A DNA stretch of 64,000 bases from Acidimicrobiia bacterium (GCA_022821685.1 JAJEDD010000042.1:1-64000), one strand, 5' to 3'; counted from the stretch's first letter, positions 1-8,672 are shown. Translations and numbers: made by a program. Notes: generated by a model from the sequence alone, not told the origin.

Positions 1-1733
1 TGCTCGCCGTCGCGGCCGTTGCCCTGGCGGGTTGCGCCGCCCGTGACGCCGGGGGCCCGCAGCAGCCCATTGTGTCAGCCGCCGCGACCACGCAGGGCAC
101 AACCACAACCCCGCCTGAGACAGCAGCGACCACAACCCCCCCAGACGCGACCCCGCCACCCACGACCCCAGCACCCCCGCCCCCCCCCCCCACCACCGCC
201 CCGCCACAGACCGCGACCACCCCGCCCCCAGAACCCCCGCCCTCCACCACCACCTCACCAGCGACCCCGACAACCACGACCACAGAACCCCCGCCCACAA
301 CCACGACCACCGCACCGCCAGAGACCGCGACCACCACGACCGCAGCATCCCAAACCACGACCACAACCACCGCACCGCCAGCAACCACGACCACCACACC
401 ATTGACGCCGTACCAGCGGGACTTGGCGGCCGCCGCCCGGCTGGCGCCGGACTTCGTGATGCCGAACGACTGTCGGCCCCCACCACTGGATTCGCCCTAT
501 TCGATGCCGAACGCGCCCCGCGCCTACCGCTCCGGGATCCACGCGGGGGTCGATTTCTTGTGCTCGGCGGCGGGGGATCCGGTGGTGTCGGTGCTTAGCG
601 GCCAGGTGGTGGTGGCCGCACGCGGCTACACCGATCCCACCCTGAGCGAGTGGAACGAACTGCTCAACGCCGCTATAGCCCTGGGCGACACACCGGCCTA
701 CACCATCGCGATGCTCTCGGGCGCCTACGTGGTCGTCGACCACGGCATCATCGACGGGGTGGGCCATGTGGTGTCGCTCTACGCCCACCTCGACGCGGTC
801 GATCCCGGCATCCGGCCGGGCCTGAGGGTCGAGGCCGGCCAGCGCCTCGGGGGCGTCGGCAATACCGGCACCCGCGCCGGCGCTTCCGGAAACCTCTACG
901 ACCAGCTGCACGTCCACTGGAACTTCTATGTCGACGACCGGTACCTGGGTGCCGGCCTGTCCACCGCAGAGACCCGGGCGGTGTACGCGGAACTGTTCAG
1001 CCACGCCGCCGGCACCGGCGCAGGCACGCCCCAACCAGGTGACGCGGCCCCCACACCGGGTCCGGGGCCGGCCGGGCCGGGAACGATCACCTTCGGCGGC
1101 CGCAAACCGCTGGCCGAACCGATCCCGTTCGAGGAGGCTCGCGCCGCGGCCGAACTGCTGTCCGCCGGCATCGTCGTGCCCAGCGACTGCGAGCCGGTGC
1201 CTCTGGATCGGGAGTGGGCGCTTCCCAATGCGCCTCGCGCCTACCGATCCGGCATCCAACAGGGCATCGACTTCGGGTGCCCGGCACCGGGACATCCGGC
1301 CGTGGCCGCCCTCGCCGGCCGGGTGGTGGTGGCGCTGGGCGGCTTCGAGGACCCCGCTTCCCTGGAGTGGAACCAACTGCTCGACACCGCCGCGGTGCTC
1401 GGAGCCACCCCTCCGTACACGCTCGTGATGCTCTACGGCAACCATGTGGTCGTCGATCACGGCATCATCGACGGGGTGGGCCATGTGGTGTCGCTCTACG
1501 GCCACCTCGACGGGCTGGAACCCGGCATCCGGCCGGGGCTGAGGGTCGACGCCGGCCAACCCCTCGGCACGATCGGCAACACCGGCACCGGCGCGGGCGC
1601 CTCGGGAGCGGTCCACGACCAGCTGCGCCTGCTCTGGGAGCTGCACATCGACGGCCAGTACCTGGGCATCGGCCTGTCCCACGACGATACCCGAGCCGTG
1701 TACGCAAACCTCTTCGGCAACGTGAACGGCTAG
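1..1733 (+). CDS. Lipoprotein with two tandem M23 (LytM)-like domains, 5' end cut by window edge
   Basis: The frame is open from the left edge. It begins with a hydrophobic LAVAAVALAGC stretch whose Cys codon is at 33-35, a lipobox, so the start lies upstream of the window and the GTG at 72 is not the start. A Thr/Pro-rich linker of about 115 residues follows (about 70-405), probably spanning the cell wall. Two homologous M23-like beta domains come next (about 440-1000 and 1125-1730). The first keeps the metal-binding pattern: GIHAGVD (His 540-542, Asp 552-554) and HVH (His 909-911 and 915-917). In the second the same positions read GIQQGID and RLL, so only the Asp remains. The first domain may be a peptidoglycan hydrolase and the second a binding or regulatory copy. 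selB starts 9 nt after the stop. Family assignment is by motif; substrate is unknown. Confidence 0.8.
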   Translation, partial: LAVAAVALAGCAARDAGGPQQPIVSAAATTQGTTTTPPETAATTTPPDATPPPTTPAPPPPPPTTAPPQTATTPPPEPPPSTTTSPATPTTTTTEPPPTTTTTAPPETATTTTAASQTTTTTTAPPATTTTTPLTPYQRDLAAAARLAPDFVMPNDCRPPPLDSPYSMPNAPRAYRSGIHAGVDFLCSAAGDPVVSVLSGQVVVAARGYTDPTLSEWNELLNAAIALGDTPAYTIAMLSGAYVVVDHGIIDGVGHVVSLYAHLDAVDPGIRPGLRVEAGQRLGGVGNTGTRAGASGNLYDQLHVHWNFYVDDRYLGAGLSTAETRAVYAELFSHAAGTGAGTPQPGDAAPTPGPGPAGPGTITFGGRKPLAEPIPFEEARAAAELLSAGIVVPSDCEPVPLDREWALPNAPRAYRSGIQQGIDFGCPAPGHPAVAALAGRVVVALGGFEDPASLEWNQLLDTAAVLGATPPYTLVMLYGNHVVVDHGIIDGVGHVVSLYGHLDGLEPGIRPGLRVDAGQPLGTIGNTGTGAGASGAVHDQLRLLWELHIDGQYLGIGLSHDDTRAVYANLFGNVNG

Positions 1734-1742
1734 GAACACCGC

Positions 1743-3461
1743 ATGTATGTAGTCGCCACCGCCGGCCATGTCGACCACGGCAAGAGCACCCTGGTGCGGG
1801 CGCTCACCGGCACCGACCCCGACCGGCTGGCCGAGGAGAAGCAGCGCGGCCTCACCATCGACCTGGGTTTCGCATCGCTGCCGCTGCCGTCGGGGCGCCG
1901 GATCGCCTTCATCGACGTGCCCGGCCATGTCCGGTTCCTCAAGAACATGCTGGCCGGGGTGAGCGGGGTGGATGCCTGCGTGTTCGTGGTGGACGTGACC
2001 GAGGGATGGAAGCCGCAGTCCGAGGAGCACCTGCGGATCCTGCAACTCCTCGGCCTGGGATGCGGCCTGATCGCCCTCACCAAGGCCGACGAGGCCGACG
2101 ACGATCTAGTCGAGTTGGCCCGCCTCGACGTGGCCGAGCATGTCGCGGACACGTTCCTGGCCGACGCACCGATTGTGGCCACCGACGCGATGACCGGAAC
2201 CGGCATCGACGATCTCGTGGCCGAACTCGACAGGCTGCTGGCCCTCACCCCCACCGCCGCCGACCGCGGCCGGCCCCGGCTGTGGGTGGATCGGGCCTTT
2301 CCCATCAGGGGCTCGGGCACGGTGGTGACGGGAACCCTGACCGGCGGGCGGCTCGCCGCCGACGATGCTCTGGCCCTGCAGCCGGGCGGGCGCTCGGTGC
2401 GGGTGCGAGCCCTGCAGAGCCTGCACGAGCAGTGCGCTCAGATCGGTCCGGGCAACCGGGTGGCGGTCAACATCGTGGGAGCGGGCCACCGCGACGTGGC
2501 TCGAGGAGACGCCCTGGTGCGGACCGGGCAATGGCACGCCACCGACACCATCGACGCCGAACTGTCGGTGCTGGCCTCGCTCGACCATCCGGTCACCCGC
2601 AGGGGCGCCTATGCGGCCTACATCGGCTCGGGCGAGCATCCGGTGCGGCTGAGGGTGCTGGGGCCTTCAGCCATCGAGCCGGGAGCGAGCGGGCTGGTGC
2701 GTCTGCACCTTCCAGTGCGGCTGCCGCTGTGCATGGGCGACCGCTTCATCCTGCGAGAGTCGGGACGCTCGGAAACGGTGGGCGGCGGCGAGGTTCTCGA
2801 CGTCGAGCCGGTGCTGCCCGCAGCCCGGGCCCGGCCCAACCGCTCGGTGGAGCGGATCGTGGCGGAGCGGGGCCGCGTCGATGCCGACCATCTTGAGCGG
2901 CTGACCGGCGCCGCCCGTGCGCCCGATGTGGGCCGATGGGCGGTCGCCGGAGAGCACTTGGCTAGGGCCAGAGAGGCGCTGACCGAGGCGGTGAGCGCGG
3001 CCGGAGCGCTCGGCCTCGATCCGGCCGCCCTCGACGACTTCGAGCGGGCCGTGCTCGAGACCGTCGAGGGCATGGACTGGGTTGAGGGGCGGATCCGTCG
3101 AGCCGGCGACGAGGATCCTCTGGCTGATCACCCATTCGTCGCCGCGGCTGAGGCTGCCCCGTTCGCGCCGCCCGCGCCCGGCGGCGTGTCCGGCGACGAG
3201 TTGCGGCTGCTGGTGCGCCAGGGCCGGCTTGTGGAGAGCGGCGGAATCCATTTCGCGGCTGCCGCGGTCACCGAGGCGGCCGAAACGGTGGCCCGGCTGC
3301 TGGCCGACCGGCCCGACGGGGTGACGGTGGCCGAGGTCCGCGACGCCTGGGGCACAACCCGCAAGTACACGCTGGCTCTGCTGGCCCGGCTCGACAGCAC
3401 GGGGGTCACCCGCCGACGAGGGGATCTGCGCATCGCCGGCCCCCGGCTACCCCAGGTGTAG
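1743..3461 (+). CDS. selB: Selenocysteine-specific translation elongation factor SelB
   Basis: SelB is the GTPase that carries selenocysteinyl-tRNA to the ribosome at UGA codons followed by a SECIS element. The G-domain motifs are clear: G1 GHVDHGKS (residues 8-15), G3 DVPGH (58-62) and G4 TKAD (113-116). The EF-Tu-like beta-barrel domains follow, and the C-terminal ~200 residues fit the winged-helix repeats that bind SECIS. At 572 residues it is slightly short but within the family range. The KQRGLTIDLG stretch of SelB-type switch I is present, separating it from EF-Tu. selA, selD, the Sec tRNA and any selenoprotein are not in the window, so the pathway must be completed elsewhere. It follows the lipoprotein gene by 9 nt and may be co-transcribed with it. 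Confidence 0.93.
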   Translation: MYVVATAGHVDHGKSTLVRALTGTDPDRLAEEKQRGLTIDLGFASLPLPSGRRIAFIDVPGHVRFLKNMLAGVSGVDACVFVVDVTEGWKPQSEEHLRILQLLGLGCGLIALTKADEADDDLVELARLDVAEHVADTFLADAPIVATDAMTGTGIDDLVAELDRLLALTPTAADRGRPRLWVDRAFPIRGSGTVVTGTLTGGRLAADDALALQPGGRSVRVRALQSLHEQCAQIGPGNRVAVNIVGAGHRDVARGDALVRTGQWHATDTIDAELSVLASLDHPVTRRGAYAAYIGSGEHPVRLRVLGPSAIEPGASGLVRLHLPVRLPLCMGDRFILRESGRSETVGGGEVLDVEPVLPAARARPNRSVERIVAERGRVDADHLERLTGAARAPDVGRWAVAGEHLARAREALTEAVSAAGALGLDPAALDDFERAVLETVEGMDWVEGRIRRAGDEDPLADHPFVAAAEAAPFAPPAPGGVSGDELRLLVRQGRLVESGGIHFAAAAVTEAAETVARLLADRPDGVTVAEVRDAWGTTRKYTLALLARLDSTGVTRRRGDLRIAGPRLPQV

Positions 3462-3521
3462 GGGTCGCGGTTCGCAGCCGGTGGTCAGACCCGAAGCTGA
3501 TTGTCGGGCACGAGCCAGCCG

Positions 3522-3791
3522 TCAGGCTCGGGTCATGCGCAGCAGGAGGTCGCGCCGCTCGATCTCGTTGAGGCCGCCCCAGATGCCGTGCTGTTCGCCG
3601 ATGTCGAGCGCGTACTGGAGGCAGTCGGACTGGACCGAGCAGTCGGCGCAGATGTCCTTGGCTCGCAGCTCGCGCCGCCGCTTCTCGTCGCGCTTCTCCA
3701 CGTAGGGGGGCGGAAAGAAGACCGAGGCGTGAGGCCCGCGGCAGGCGGCCCGCAGCTGCCACTCGGCCCGTTCTTGTGAAGCAACCCTCAT
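3522..3791 (-). CDS. WhiB-family iron-sulfur transcriptional regulator
   Basis: Small actinobacterial WhiB-like protein of 89 residues. It has the four conserved cysteines (RAACRG, then CADC and SDC, spaced as for a [4Fe-4S] cluster) and the GIWGG beta-turn followed by a basic tail (RRDLLLRMTRA), the family signature for interaction with the sigma factor and DNA. The ATG at 3791 is chosen over an upstream in-frame start at 3824 because a strong Shine-Dalgarno (GGGAGGA, complement of 3801-3807) lies 9 nt before it. The C-terminus ends right after the basic region. Which Wbl subclass it belongs to cannot be decided from the sequence alone. Confidence 0.93.
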   Translation of the reverse strand: MRVASQERAEWQLRAACRGPHASVFFPPPYVEKRDEKRRRELRAKDICADCSVQSDCLQYALDIGEQHGIWGGLNEIERRDLLLRMTRA

Positions 3792-3903
3792 GTTGGCGAC
3801 TCCTCCCACGCGACGAACTATCACACGCCAATCGCCAGATACAAAGCCGCTCAGCAGCTTTTGGTGGGCGCGGATTGGCGTATCCGGAATGCGCCGGAAC
3901 GCG

Positions 3904-5199
3904 TCAGGGAGTGTCCGTCACGTCGGAGATGTCGGATTCAGCGGCATCGGGCTCCACCGTGAGGATCAGGCCCTCCAGCGCGATCACCCGCACGGCGTCG
4001 CCCGCGGCGACGGGGGTGGCCCGCTGGGTTCGAGCTCGCCAGGGTGCGCCGTCGATCATCACCACACCCTCGGGGTCCACCGCGTCGCGGGCCACGCCGA
4101 GGGCGCCGATCATCCAGTCGCGCCCGATCCTCGGCGTGCCGAAGCGGGTCCGCACCATGGCGGGCATGCCGGCCACCATTCCGGCGAACACCCCCACCAC
4201 GCCGGCCACCAGCGTGATCCACGACAGCAGTCCCCCGTGGAACAGAGTCAGCGATCCGGCGATCAGGCACACCGTGGCGATCACGGTCCAAGCTCTCGGC
4301 ACCCCGATCTGTATGTCCACTGCGTAGCCGAACACGGCCACCAGCAGCAGCACCACCGCCCAGCCCCGAGCCGGCAGCGCGGCCAGTCCGTAGCAGCCGA
4401 GCAGGAAGGTGATGGCGCCGATGCCTCCCGCGATGCCGACGCCTGCGGTGTACAGCTCGAATACGAGCAGCCCGGCCCCCGCCAACAGCAGCAGGTAGGC
4501 CACCGCGGGGCTGGCTGCAACGTGCATGAACTGGTCGAGCAGGGCGAGCTTGGCGAAGCGGACCCGGCTCACCGGCACCCGCACGGGCTCGTCGCCGGAG
4601 TCGTCTATCTCGGTCTGGAAGCCGGGCAGGTCCAGCACAAAGAAGGGCAGGGTGGGGGCCTCCCGGGCCAGGCCCAGGTCGATCGCCTCGGCGAAGGACA
4701 CCTTCTGGGCCTGCAGGCGCGGGTAGGCCTCGACAAACGGCTCGCTCAGCTGTGGGGCCGGCAGAATCAGCAGACCGAGATCGCCCAGTTCTGAGCCGGG
4801 GGCCAGGGCCAGGTCCGCCACCACGCCGGCCAGCTGCCCCACGCCTCCGGCGGCTACTGCGCCCGACGGACCCACCCACATCGTGACGGGCACGTCCGAT
4901 TGGCGGATGCGGTCGGCCAGCTCTCTCAGCCGCGGGTCGTCGATGGTGGCCCGGGCGCTGTTGACCTGCAGCACCAGCCCCAAGGCGCCGTCGGCGGAGG
5001 CCTTGTCGATGGACCGCTCGATGAAGTCGGCCATGATCGGATCGAGGTAGCCCGACACCTCCACCACGTCGACCACCCCCGGTGCCGGCTGCGCGGCGAC
5101 CTCGGCAGTGTCAGCGGCGGCGGCGCCAACCAGGCTCAGCGCCAACGCCAACCCCAGCACAAGCAGGGCACAACCCCCGACCCGCCGGACAAGCCTCAT
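3904..5199 (-). CDS. NfeD-family membrane protein (ClpP-class protease-like)
   Basis: 431-residue protein of the long NfeD type: N-terminal signal or TM segment (residues ~8-28), a ClpP/crotonase-fold extracytoplasmic domain, four to five membrane helices, and a C-terminal OB-fold (about 355-425, VVMIDGAPWRAR). These proteins are linked to stomatin partners and membrane quality control. In proteolytic family members the nucleophile lies in a GARAASAG-like motif; here the same place reads PSGAVAAGGVG with no Ser, so the protease domain may be inactive. The ATG at 5199 is used because translation upstream reads through the unrelated STAS gene in another frame and the signal peptide begins here. 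No stomatin gene is adjacent. It follows the STAS gene on the same strand. Confidence 0.82.
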   Translation of the reverse strand: MRLVRRVGGCALLVLGLALALSLVGAAAADTAEVAAQPAPGVVDVVEVSGYLDPIMADFIERSIDKASADGALGLVLQVNSARATIDDPRLRELADRIRQSDVPVTMWVGPSGAVAAGGVGQLAGVVADLALAPGSELGDLGLLILPAPQLSEPFVEAYPRLQAQKVSFAEAIDLGLAREAPTLPFFVLDLPGFQTEIDDSGDEPVRVPVSRVRFAKLALLDQFMHVAASPAVAYLLLLAGAGLLVFELYTAGVGIAGGIGAITFLLGCYGLAALPARGWAVVLLLVAVFGYAVDIQIGVPRAWTVIATVCLIAGSLTLFHGGLLSWITLVAGVVGVFAGMVAGMPAMVRTRFGTPRIGRDWMIGALGVARDAVDPEGVVMIDGAPWRARTQRATPVAAGDAVRVIALEGLILTVEPDAAESDISDVTDTP

Positions 5200-5242
5200 C
5201 GGGTGGCGCAGCAACAGAGCAATGCGGAGAGCGGCGCGGGGG

Positions 5243-5608
5243 CTAGATGCCCGGATCCCGGTCGAGCGCGCCAACGGCGGCCTCAAGGGTCTCCTCGACG
5301 GGCACAATGCGGTCGAAGCCGGTGGTGTGCAGCAAGCGGAGCAGGGTGGCGCCGTTGCAGTACACGACGACCCGGCCCTCGTTCTCGCGGATGCGGCGAA
5401 TCCCGCCGATGAGCGCGCCGAGGCCGGCAGAGTCCATGAAGGGCACGCCGCAAAGGTCCACCACCAGTCGCCCTGCGGCGGCGTGCTCGGCCAGCGCCTC
5501 CCGGAACTGGGCCACGGTGTAGGCATCGAGCTCTCCGGTGGGACGCAGCAGGTGGTATGGCGCTGCGCTTCCGTCGCCGTCGCGGTGGAACGACTCGATG
5601 TCCAGCAT
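5243..5608 (-). CDS. STAS-domain anti-anti-sigma factor (SpoIIAA/RsbV-like)
   Basis: 121-residue single STAS domain. Residues 50-66 (VDLCGVPFMDSAGLGAL) contain the DSxGL motif, with Ser60 as the site phosphorylated by the partner anti-sigma kinase in SpoIIAA/RsbV proteins. The protein probably takes part in partner-switching control of an alternative sigma factor or an envelope process. The ATG at 5608 matches the start of the domain; an upstream in-frame start at 5752 would add an Arg-rich segment not typical of the family. It is transcribed away from the receiver-domain gene at 5820, and a possible HATPase-type partner lies far away at 38960. No strong Shine-Dalgarno is seen. Confidence 0.85.
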   Translation of the reverse strand: MLDIESFHRDGDGSAAPYHLLRPTGELDAYTVAQFREALAEHAAAGRLVVDLCGVPFMDSAGLGALIGGIRRIRENEGRVVVYCNGATLLRLLHTTGFDRIVPVEETLEAAVGALDRDPGI

Positions 5609-5805
5609 GAGCACCGAGGCTAGCCCAACGTCAGCCAGGATAGGGAGCGCCGAGGGGCGGTCTGGCGCCGCCGTTACCGCCGGGACATGGCACCATCGCC
5701 GAAGCCGACGGATGGGCAGAGACAAGAACCGGCCTGGCGAGGCCGCCGCCACAGGGCCAGAAGGCGACGGCTGCGTCCACCGGGATCGGGAGCGCCAAGA
5801 GGCGG

Positions 5806-5811
5806 TACGAT
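5806..5811 (+). promoter_or_regulatory. -10 box of receiver gene, leaderless
   Basis: TACGAT ends 8 nt before the GTG at 5820, so transcription should start at or next to the start codon. No Shine-Dalgarno lies between. Confidence 0.5.
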
Positions 5812-5819
5812 CTGCGGCC

Positions 5820-6200
5820 GTGGGTGAGGTGTTGCTGGTGACCGACGCCGACTGGATTGCGCAGCAGTGCGAGGCTGCGCTGAGCGGCGACCATCACCTG
5901 CACAGGGTGAGGCGGGGTGCGGACACGCTGGAAGCGGTCGAGCAGGTCGAGCCCGATCTGGTGCTGCTCGACATGCAGGTCGGCAACATGGGGGGCATGG
6001 CCGCGTGCCTGGCCGTCCGTCAGGAGGAGGGCATGGGCCGCCTGGTGCCCCGACCGGTGATCATGCTGCTCGACCGCGAGGCCGACGAGTTCCTGGCCCG
6101 CCGCAGCGAGGCCGACGCTTGGCTGGTCAAGCCCATCAACCCGATGCGCCTGGCCCGCCTAGTGGCGTCCACTTTGGCCGAGGCGTCGACACCCGCCTAG
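5820..6200 (+). CDS. Single-domain response regulator receiver protein
   Basis: 126-residue CheY-like receiver with no output domain. Acidic residues Asp9/Asp11, phosphoacceptor Asp51 (LVLLDMQV) and the Lys-Pro pair at 103-104 (WLVKPINP) are in the expected order. The usual Thr/Ser before the KP loop is replaced by Asp84 (IMLLD), which may alter signalling. The GTG at 5820 is preferred because VGEVLLVTDAD is the first beta strand of the domain and a -10-like box lies 8 nt upstream. It is divergent from the STAS gene, so the two may belong to one stress-signalling module. No histidine kinase is in the neighbourhood. A dispersed repeat follows the stop directly. Confidence 0.85.
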   Translation: MGEVLLVTDADWIAQQCEAALSGDHHLHRVRRGADTLEAVEQVEPDLVLLDMQVGNMGGMAACLAVRQEEGMGRLVPRPVIMLLDREADEFLARRSEADAWLVKPINPMRLARLVASTLAEASTPA

Positions 6201-6212
6201 GAGGGCGCGCAA

Positions 6213-6312
6213 ATGGGTGCGAGCCAGTCGCGTCGCAACGGGGTCATTCCCGCTCTCGTTCGCTGCGCTCACGGGCCGCTCGGGCCACGGCCTCGCAGGC
6301 TCGGCCTCTGAG
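6213..6312 (-). repeat. Dispersed repeat copy A (full core, short left arm)
   Basis: Reverse copy of the family described in the findings. The core (6243-6296) contains GTCATTCCCGCTC and the GGCCG/CGGCC stem. The outer end reads GGCTCGGCCTCT. It lies between the receiver gene and tRNA-Pro and encodes no protein. Confidence 0.85.
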
Positions 6313-6357
6313 GGCGGCGCCCGCATCCGCCTCGGCTAACCTCTAGCCCGCTGCACA

Positions 6358-6431
6358 CGGGCAGTGGCGCAGCTTGGTAGCGCGCCTCGTTCGGGACGAG
6401 GAGGTCGTGGGTTCAAATCCCGCCTGCCCGA
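6358..6431 (+). tRNA. tRNA-Pro (CGG)
   Basis: A cloverleaf can be drawn: acceptor CGGGCAG (6358-6364) pairs with CTGCCCG (6424-6430), discriminator A6431; D stem GCGC/GCGC; anticodon stem CCTCG/CGAGG with loop TTCGGGA, giving anticodon CGG; T stem GTGGG/CCCGC with loop TTCAAAT. The 3' CCA is not encoded. It borders the defence-type island to its right, but no duplicated 3' end was seen at the far end of that island. Confidence 0.95.
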
Positions 6432-6510
6432 CAATGTGATGTGTCAAGACATGGGAACATCGCGAACCCGGGCCAAGTGTTGCCCTTGAATGCGGCGGAT
6501 CTGGTGACGC

Positions 6511-6538
6511 TTGACTTATGAAGTAGTGCAGATATTGT
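6511..6538 (+). promoter_or_regulatory. Promoter of toxin-antitoxin operon, leaderless
   Basis: TTGACT (6511-6516), 16 nt spacer, TATTGT (6533-6538); the ATG begins 7 nt later at 6546, so the mRNA should begin at or next to the start codon. This is one of the best -35/-10 pairs in the window. Confidence 0.65.
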
Positions 6539-6545
6539 TTGAGAC

Positions 6546-7001
6546 ATGAAAGTTGTCGAACGTCCGTTCTCCGAGTTCTTGCGCCGCCCGAACGATGTGG
6601 TAGCCGAGTTGGCTAACCACGACGTTCTGCTGCGGCGCCGCAATGCCCCCGCGTTGAGATTGAGTCGCGCTGATCAACACATCGACCGTCGGGAAGCCCT
6701 TGAGGCCACCGCCCGGCTGCTGCGCACCCTTGCGTCCCACAGTCCTGAGGCCTTGGCCGCAGCCCTGGCGGAGGCCTACGCCTGGGTGGACTTTCTTCCG
6801 GAGAGCGCCCGCGACCGCTTCGCGAAGGAACTGACCCGGGCACTGCTTGCGGCCGCTTCGATAGACGTCTACAAGTCCGTCGCGCAGGTCGTGCACGAGT
6901 GGAAGGCCACAGCCGAGATCTACGCCGATCCCGAACTCACTCGCCAGCTCACCGGTCCCCTGGAGGCTGTTGGCGGCATCGTCGCCGTCCCGGCCGATTG
7001 A
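6546..7001 (+). CDS. Phd/prevent-host-death-like antitoxin
   Basis: 151-residue protein whose first ~50 residues (MKVVERPFSEFLRRPNDVVA ... VLLRRRNAPALRLSRADQ) resemble the Phd/YefM-type DNA-binding fold. The remaining ~100 residues are helical and probably bind and neutralise the partner. The next gene starts 5 nt downstream (GTG) or overlaps the stop (TTG) and has a RelE-like pattern, so this is the upstream partner of a type II toxin-antitoxin pair. The promoter directly abuts the ATG, suggesting a leaderless and probably autoregulated transcript. Function is inferred from operon layout and pattern, as I recall similar paired genes in actinobacteria. Confidence 0.65.
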   Translation: MKVVERPFSEFLRRPNDVVAELANHDVLLRRRNAPALRLSRADQHIDRREALEATARLLRTLASHSPEALAAALAEAYAWVDFLPESARDRFAKELTRALLAAASIDVYKSVAQVVHEWKATAEIYADPELTRQLTGPLEAVGGIVAVPAD

Positions 7002-7006
7002 GGGCC

Positions 7007-7351
7007 GTGGCCAAGCGCAGGGACCGAGTCGCGCCACCACCCGCACCGGGGGGTTGGGACTTCCGATACGCCACATCCGACGCGGCCAAGGGTTGGGCAC
7101 AAATCAGCGCAGCGGCACCTGGCAACGCGCGCGCCGCGTGGGAGTCTGTTACCGCGAATCCTCGGAACCGCAGCAAGCGACAGCATCCCTTGAAGGACTC
7201 CCTCGCGCGCCGATCCATCAACGGCACCGAGATGGAGCAATGGCAATTCGAAGCCACAGTGGCCGGGAGGATCTGGTACTGCATCGACGACTCCACCCGG
7301 ACCGTGTGGATGACTGCCGCCCACCCAGGCCACCCGAAAGCAACCGAGTAA
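7007..7351 (+). CDS. RelE-like toxin candidate of type II TA pair
   Basis: 114-residue basic protein. It has GWDFRYATSDAAKGW near the N-terminus, a central KQHPLKDSLAR-like turn, and a C-terminal strand pair (EQWQFEAT.AGRIWYCIDD..RTVWMTAAHPGHPKATE) arranged as in RelE/ParE/HigB-type ribonuclease or gyrase toxins. The GTG at 7007 lies 5 nt after the antitoxin stop; an in-frame TTG at 6998 would overlap the stop as TTGA, so the start is uncertain by three codons. Coupling to the antitoxin supports the TA assignment. Target (ribosome or gyrase) cannot be told from the sequence. Confidence 0.62.
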   Translation: MAKRRDRVAPPPAPGGWDFRYATSDAAKGWAQISAAAPGNARAAWESVTANPRNRSKRQHPLKDSLARRSINGTEMEQWQFEATVAGRIWYCIDDSTRTVWMTAAHPGHPKATE

Positions 7352-7397
7352 GAGACCGAGCGAGTACACATGTTTCCTCCACAATATGGGCACCCGG

Positions 7398-8672
7398 TCA
7401 GGGACCTAGGAGGGTGACGGGCACGACGGCGATGTCGTCGACGGTCTCGAAGGCTTGTCCCACTGAAGTCAACACGATCAAGCGAGAGGGCTCGCCCGCC
7501 TGCTCGGTGTCCACCTTGCTGCGGACACGGCGCAGGGACTCGACGGCTGAGGCGATGGCATCGGTGCCGCCGAGTTTGATCTCCACCGCCGCCCAGTCCC
7601 CGGCGCCGCGAGTGATGATGGCGTCGGCCTCGAGGTTCTTGGAGTCGCGGTAGTAGCGAACCTCCGCTCTGGCCGCTTGGGCGTAGACCCGCAGGTCGCG
7701 CACCGCCAGAGACTCGAACAGCAGTCCGAGGGTGGCGAGGTCGACCCGAAGACCCGTGGGAGTGGCCCGCAGTGCAGCCGCCGCCAGCGACGGATCGGTG
7801 AAGTAGCGCTTTGGCTTCGACCGAAGCGTCGCGCTGCTGCGCAGGTGGGTGGACCACGCGAGCAGCGGCTCGATCACGAACGCCTCCTCTAGGCGGTCCA
7901 GGTACCTCCTCACAGTGTCGCGGTCCGACGGCCCACCCGTCTCAGCCGTATCGGTCGTCAAAGTCCTCGCCGAGGCCGAAGTGCCCTCGTTACGGGCCAG
8001 AGACATGATCAGGGCCAACATCTTCAGCGGATCGTGGGAGACCTCGCCGCCCCGGAGGTCCACGAGCGCGACATCGCGCAGATAGTCGCCCAGACGGGCG
8101 GCCGCATCGACAGGATCCAGCGCGGTGAAGCGAGGGAACCCGCCCCGGCACACCAACTCGGCCACTCGCAGCAGATCAGACTCCGGCGGATCGGCGCGAC
8201 ACGGCCCGCCGTCCAGCAGACCGCTCAGTGAGATGCGACCGGTCGAGTCTCCCGACTCGAACAGCGACATCGGGCGCATCCGCAGCCGCGCCACCCGGCC
8301 CGCGCCGCTGTGGTCGGTGATGGCGTAGGTCGGGCGGATCGATCCGGCCAGGATGAACTGCCCGTTGAGGGCCCGGTCGTCGCAGGCATGGCGCATCGCG
8401 TTCCAGACCCCGTCGGCGAGGTGCCACTCGTCCAGCAGCCGGGGGGTGTCGCCCACCAGGAACGCGGCGGGGTCGGCCTCCAGCCTGATGCTCGTCGATG
8501 GGAGCGCATCGAACCGCACGACGCTGTTGGCGAATCGTCTGCCCGTCCACGTCTTGCCGCACGCCCTGGGACCCTCCACCGCCACCGCGGGAGACGACCT
8601 CAAAGACTCCGCCATCTGCTGGTCCACCACCCGTGGCCTGTACCCGGCCGGTGCCTCGCCCCCCATCTCCAT
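7398..8672 (-). CDS. AAA-type ATPase with DUF4143 domain
   Basis: 424-residue protein of the AAA_14/DUF4143 family. The Walker A is GPRACGKT, the Walker B RLLDEWH, with a sensor-like ILAGSIRPT. The C-terminal DUF4143 half carries the nuclease-like D(x)n-ExK arrangement KNLEADAIIT..DWAAVEIKLG typical of PD-(D/E)XK folds. The biological role of the family is poorly defined; many members sit in defence or mobile islands, as here next to a TA pair and a restriction-modification system. ATG 8672 is preferred over 8702 because a perfect TATAAT ends 7 nt upstream of it, which places the transcription start at the codon. A decayed relative lies at about 11180-11330. Confidence 0.85.
   Translation of the reverse strand: MEMGGEAPAGYRPRVVDQQMAESLRSSPAVAVEGPRACGKTWTGRRFANSVVRFDALPSTSIRLEADPAAFLVGDTPRLLDEWHLADGVWNAMRHACDDRALNGQFILAGSIRPTYAITDHSGAGRVARLRMRPMSLFESGDSTGRISLSGLLDGGPCRADPPESDLLRVAELVCRGGFPRFTALDPVDAAARLGDYLRDVALVDLRGGEVSHDPLKMLALIMSLARNEGTSASARTLTTDTAETGGPSDRDTVRRYLDRLEEAFVIEPLLAWSTHLRSSATLRSKPKRYFTDPSLAAAALRATPTGLRVDLATLGLLFESLAVRDLRVYAQAARAEVRYYRDSKNLEADAIITRGAGDWAAVEIKLGGTDAIASAVESLRRVRSKVDTEQAGEPSRLIVLTSVGQAFETVDDIAVVPVTLLGP

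Noticed and set aside
255-2045. Long minus-strand open frame opposite the M23 lipoprotein and selB
   Set aside because: It is a G+C-rich antisense shadow with His/Gly/Arg-rich low-complexity sequence and no start signal or family resemblance; the plus-strand genes are well supported.
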